IMG/VR virus record: IMGVR_UViG_3300017770_000219
Location: 1 to 21,125 of that record
Source: a virus
Strand: one strand, 5' to 3'
Length of the DNA: 21,125 nt
Positions 19,223-21,125 of this stretch are shown piece by piece (within the stretch, counting starts at the first letter, position 1; every line of letters begins with the position of its first letter). The notes under the pieces are model-generated. The model did no database searches. It saw only the letters and a list, made by a program, of their open reading frames with translations, and was not told where the DNA came from. The translations under genes were made by a program, and so were the position numbers.

Positions 19223-19391
19223 AATCAGGTGGGGGGTACTTGCTTTGACTTTTTGTTGGGGGGCCTTGGCCTAATGTGGTCCCCACTTACGCTTCCCCAG
19301 ACAATTTCCCCATGTCCTAGTAAAGGGGGGGGTTCATATATGGGAGCTGAGGGGTAGGGGGCCTTATATAGGAGGTAGCCTATGCAGTGCG

Positions 19392-19491
19392 CGAATCCCG
19401 TTAGGATTCTTGGCCACTCGTATTGGACGGGGTTCCACCCAGAGGCACTAGACGGCAGACATGCCTAATGTACAGTATGGGCAGGGATTCG
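19392..19491. other. Alternative-pairing RNA/DNA structure (switch candidate)
   Basis: CGAATCCC at 19392-19399 is complementary to GGGATTCG at 19484-19491, closing a ~100-base domain. The same 5' strand also pairs with GGATTC at 19404-19409, forming a small local hairpin; the two pairings exclude one another. Inside are GGG/CCC (19430-19440) and GGCA/TGCC (19454-19465) hairpins. This resembles an attenuator or riboswitch-like arrangement, but no known class was recognised. Confidence 0.4.
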
Positions 19492-19506
19492 TGTTACCTC
19501 CTCGCT

Positions 19507-19609
19507 GATGGCTGCGCCATCGCTTTTAGCTCTCTACTGCCGTAGCAGTTAGTTGGTCAGGCTGCGCCTGTCGCTCTTAGCTGCTTGGCAGCGTCGCTAA
19601 CACTTTAGC
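19507..19609. repeat. Array of five small hairpins with CGCTnTTAGCT repeats
   Basis: Hairpins: 19507-19521 (GATGGC/GCCATC), 19536-19549 (ACTGC/GCAGT), 19558-19570 (CAGGC/GCCTG), 19580-19592 (GCTGC/GCAGC) and 19596-19609 (GCTAA/TTAGC). The first and third share GGCTGCGCC and are followed by CGCTTTTAGCT and CGCTCTTAGCT. The arrangement could be a replication origin (iterons plus structures), a set of terminators, or a packaging signal. Confidence 0.55.
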
Positions 19610-19717
19610 AAAGCTACATGAAATTCTGACATACGCAAGTATTCGACACACTATCTCACGGGAGTGGACACATTGTCAGGTGTGTCAGGTATATGACTGA
19701 CAGTATGGCAGTATTGC

Positions 19718-19732
19718 ATGACAGCGTGTCAT
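19718..19732. promoter_or_regulatory. TGACA inverted repeat overlapping a possible start
   Basis: ATGACA, 3 bases, TGTCAT. The alternative ATG at 19731 lies in its right half, so a bound protein could control the first rightward gene. Confidence 0.45.
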
Positions 19733-19748
19733 GTTGTATATTGTGCTC

Positions 19749-20000
19749 ATGGAAGAAGTGTTTGGCGTGTACAATGTGATTATTGGTGCAGAGACCATGG
19801 CCTTGTTAGGCATGGGGCTTATGCAGTATAGGTGGTGGAGAGAGCGCAAGGACGAGGGGCTGCGCAAGCAACTCGACGACCAAGCGCGGCTAGTGAGCCA
19901 GCGTAACACATGGCGCAATAGAGCTATTGAAGGCAACAAGAAGTGGGAGGCGTACAAATATGACGGTACTCCTGACAAGCGCTTTTCTTCAAAGGCATAA
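19749..20000 (+). CDS. Membrane-anchored protein (83 aa), first rightward gene
   Basis: Start placed at ATG 19749 (MEEVFGVYNVIIGAETMALL); ATG 19731 would add six residues and overlaps the inverted repeat. One hydrophobic segment in the first ~25 residues, then a basic and aromatic region (MQYRWWRERKDEGLRKQLDDQ) that is probably cytoplasmic and helical. The C-terminus is Lys/Tyr-rich (KKWEAYKYDG). No family recognised; placement at the transcription switch suggests an early or structural accessory gene. Confidence 0.7.
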   Translation: MEEVFGVYNVIIGAETMALLGMGLMQYRWWRERKDEGLRKQLDDQARLVSQRNTWRNRAIEGNKKWEAYKYDGTPDKRFSSKA

Positions 20001-20033
20001 AGTCTGCTGGTATATTCTGGATTTTTTTGGAGT

Positions 20034-20060
20034 CCCCCAAGGGGGTCAGAGAGTTCTGAC
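20034..20060. other. Two adjacent inverted repeats in a 168-base gap
   Basis: CCCCC-AA-GGGGG (20034-20045) directly followed by GTCAGA/TCTGAC (20045-20060). ATTTTTTT precedes the first, so neither strand has a classical terminator. Further right the gap holds TTATA-ACG-TATAA and two GGTTTAG copies, possibly promoter elements for the 20169 gene. Confidence 0.4.
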
Positions 20061-20168
20061 AACTATCGACGAAACTAGCGTATTTACTACACTTACCAAA
20101 GGTTTAGTAGGTGACTTATAACGTATAACACGTTTGCTTTTCGACAGGTTTAGCGCGACCTTAGTAGT

Positions 20169-20696
20169 ATGAAGCGCGTTATCTCTCTTCTCCTTACGCT
20201 CTTTTGGTTCAGCCTCGCAATGTCCTTGGCTGGTCAGGAGTGCGCAGATGGTACGAATGTAATCCGGCATCGTACCAGTGTTTCATTGGCCAGAGTCAGC
20301 AGTCACCCCGGTGGCCGTTGGTCTTCGACCAAAGCGCGATTGCCTAAGGGCATGGTAGTTTCTACCAAGTCCCGGGGCTCTGTATGGGCTAACCCCTTTC
20401 AGGGGAGTAGCCGCCGGTCCAAGTCGCCCGACTTTCCTTTGGAAAGGTGCGCAGTGCTAGCCATGACAGGCGTAGGCATTGGGTTTCTGGCGCAGGACCA
20501 AAACATGGCTTGGAAAGTGGGGGCACCTGCGGTAGTAGTTGCTACCGTCCTCCCCTTCCCGGGTCAGGCCAGAAATGGCCAGTTCAAAAGTAAGCGCAGG
20601 CTTGGACAAAAGGCCCTTGGGTTTTTTGCCATGACTGTAAGCTACGCGATTGGTATGGGTGTGGGTCAGAATCTCCACATGGAGTCTCCCAACTAA
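20169..20696 (+). CDS. Exported multi-membrane-segment protein (175 aa)
   Basis: Signal peptide MKRVISLLLTLFWFSLAMSL followed by AGQE, consistent with cleavage before Gln. The region 35-90 is Ser/Arg/Lys-rich (VSSHPGGRWSSTKARLPKG). Three further hydrophobic segments follow: CAVLAMTGVGIGFLAQ, APAVVVATVLPFPG and FFAMTVSYAIGMGVG. The combination suggests an envelope protein with a soluble periplasmic part and membrane insertion near the C-terminus. It is followed by a strong terminator. No homolog recognised. Confidence 0.75.
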   Translation: MKRVISLLLTLFWFSLAMSLAGQECADGTNVIRHRTSVSLARVSSHPGGRWSSTKARLPKGMVVSTKSRGSVWANPFQGSSRRSKSPDFPLERCAVLAMTGVGIGFLAQDQNMAWKVGAPAVVVATVLPFPGQARNGQFKSKRRLGQKALGFFAMTVSYAIGMGVGQNLHMESPN

Positions 20697-20736
20697 CACG
20701 AATCTTGTAGTAAAGTTTGCTTACGTGTGAATAAAG

Positions 20737-20768
20737 TCCCCGTTCGGTTTTGCCGTTCGGGGATTTTT
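20737..20768 (+). terminator. Rho-independent terminator (plus strand)
   Basis: TCCCCG / CGGGGA outer stem with symmetric TT internal loops and an inner CGG/CCG, followed by TTTTTGCTTT. This is the most canonical terminator in the window, ending the 20169-20696 transcript. Confidence 0.85.
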
Positions 20769-20785
20769 GCTTTAGTTTGGTACTT

Positions 20786-20998
20786 ATGCCAACTAAGCGT
20801 CGGAATAAAGGTCTCTTCACGTGGGATGATGCCCAATGCTTCATCGGAATGGATGGAGTCATTGCAACCTCCTACACAAACGACCACATTACTATTACGT
20901 TTGTGCAAGACGGAGAGGGAACCCTCACGGACTTTGCGTACGAGACTGACGAGACAGACGGCGAAGTTAGAATCAGCCTTACGGAAACTATAGCATGA
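20786..20998 (+). CDS. Hypothetical protein (70 aa)
   Basis: Start at ATG 20786 (MPTKRRNKGLFTWDDAQC), because upstream codons read through the terminator. The basic start and acidic second half (DFAYETDETDGEVRISLTE) with a beta-rich middle (ATSYTNDHITITFVQDG) suggest a small soluble protein. The stop overlaps the next start as ATGA. No family recognised. Confidence 0.7.
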   Translation: MPTKRRNKGLFTWDDAQCFIGMDGVIATSYTNDHITITFVQDGEGTLTDFAYETDETDGEVRISLTETIA

Positions 20999-21125
20999 CC
21001 GTTGAGATTATCAAAGCCCGCGCAGAAGCGGCACAGACAGAGTTGCAAGCTCGGACTACTGAGTTGCAGAATCTTGAGAAGCGTTCTCAAGAACTTAGCG
21101 TAGTAATCCATAACATTAAAGTTCA
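20995..21125 (+). CDS. Coiled-coil protein, 3' end outside window
   Basis: ATG 20995 overlaps the preceding stop. The 43 visible residues are Glu/Gln/Ala-rich and heptad-like (ARAEAAQTELQARTTELQNL, EKRSQELS), predicting a coiled coil. The frame is open at the window end, so length and function cannot be judged. Sequence of this kind occurs in scaffolding, tail and lysis proteins. Confidence 0.7.
   Translation, partial: MTVEIIKARAEAAQTELQARTTELQNLEKRSQELSVVIHNIKV

Larger units (their letters stand above)
19223..19730. other. Non-coding strand-switch region (promoter/origin candidate)
   Basis: No convincing gene was seen. The first ~150 bases contain G- and C-runs (GGGGGG repeated). At 19392-19491 there is a long-range inverted repeat, and at 19507-19609 a run of five hairpins, listed separately. 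From about 19625 to 19730 the motif TGTCA or TGACA occurs many times, including TTGTCAGGTGTGTCAGG. Leftward genes begin on one side and rightward genes on the other, so divergent promoters and possibly a replication origin are expected here. Confidence 0.55.

Noticed and set aside
19380-19500. tRNA gene in the strand-switch region
   Set aside because: The GGGTTCCACCC stretch is not a T-arm and no cloverleaf can be drawn.
12025-19609. CRISPR array
   Set aside because: The hairpins are of different sequence and spacing; there are no identical repeats with regular spacers and no cas genes.
20034-20045. Classical terminator at CCCCCAAGGGGG
   Set aside because: The T-run precedes rather than follows the hairpin on the plus strand, and the minus strand is followed by A's.

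Overview
This window looks like part of the genome of a tailed double-stranded DNA phage (or a closely related phage-like element) that probably infects a member of the Bacteroidota. The phage reading rests on a compact, almost entirely one-strand layout with many ATGA/TGATG stop-start overlaps, a phage-style replication module, and a long tail of very small genes of unknown function. The host inference rests on exported proteins whose signal peptides end just before Gln (FG|Q, LAG|Q, SCA|Q), a lipoprotein of the LFAC type, and the absence of consistent Shine-Dalgarno sequences. No structural, packaging or integrase genes are visible, so the lifestyle is undetermined.

Layout. Bases 1-9530 (all minus strand) are the replication, nucleotide and repair block, transcribed right to left: an ECF-like sigma factor, a membrane protein, a spore-photoproduct-lyase-family radical SAM enzyme, another membrane protein, a family A DNA polymerase with 3'-5' exonuclease, a small protein, a dUTPase, four small unknown genes (two shorter than 60 residues), an SF2 helicase, an unknown protein, a DnaB-like replicative helicase, a Sak4/RecA-like ATPase, a probable single-stranded DNA-binding protein, a tiny membrane protein, a hairpin, and the first codons of a gene that may be primase. 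Bases 9576-13028 hold a metallophosphoesterase, exported proteins, small membrane proteins and a tRNA-like T-arm/acceptor fragment. Bases 13102-19187 are a region of small minus-strand genes, mostly separated from each other by GC-rich hairpins and often preceded by a repeated GGGGAGCT element. Bases 19190-19730 are non-coding and highly structured (possible switch, hairpin array, inverted repeats) and form the point where transcription changes direction. From 19749 to the end genes run on the plus strand, including an exported multi-membrane protein and a gene cut by the window edge.

How it works together. Polymerase, helicases, the SSB-like protein, the Sak4-like ATPase and dUTPase would together replicate and recombine the phage DNA; the photoproduct-lyase-like protein would add UV-damage repair. 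The phage sigma factor could redirect host RNA polymerase to the repeated GGGGAGCT elements in the right-hand gene region; that link is inference. The most unusual aspects are the punctuation system (minus-strand G-U-containing UNCG-type hairpins plus the GGGGAGCT element), a 65-codon gene whose DNA is packed with six perfect hairpins, the tRNA-like fragment abutting a lipoprotein stop codon, and at least seven very small membrane proteins.
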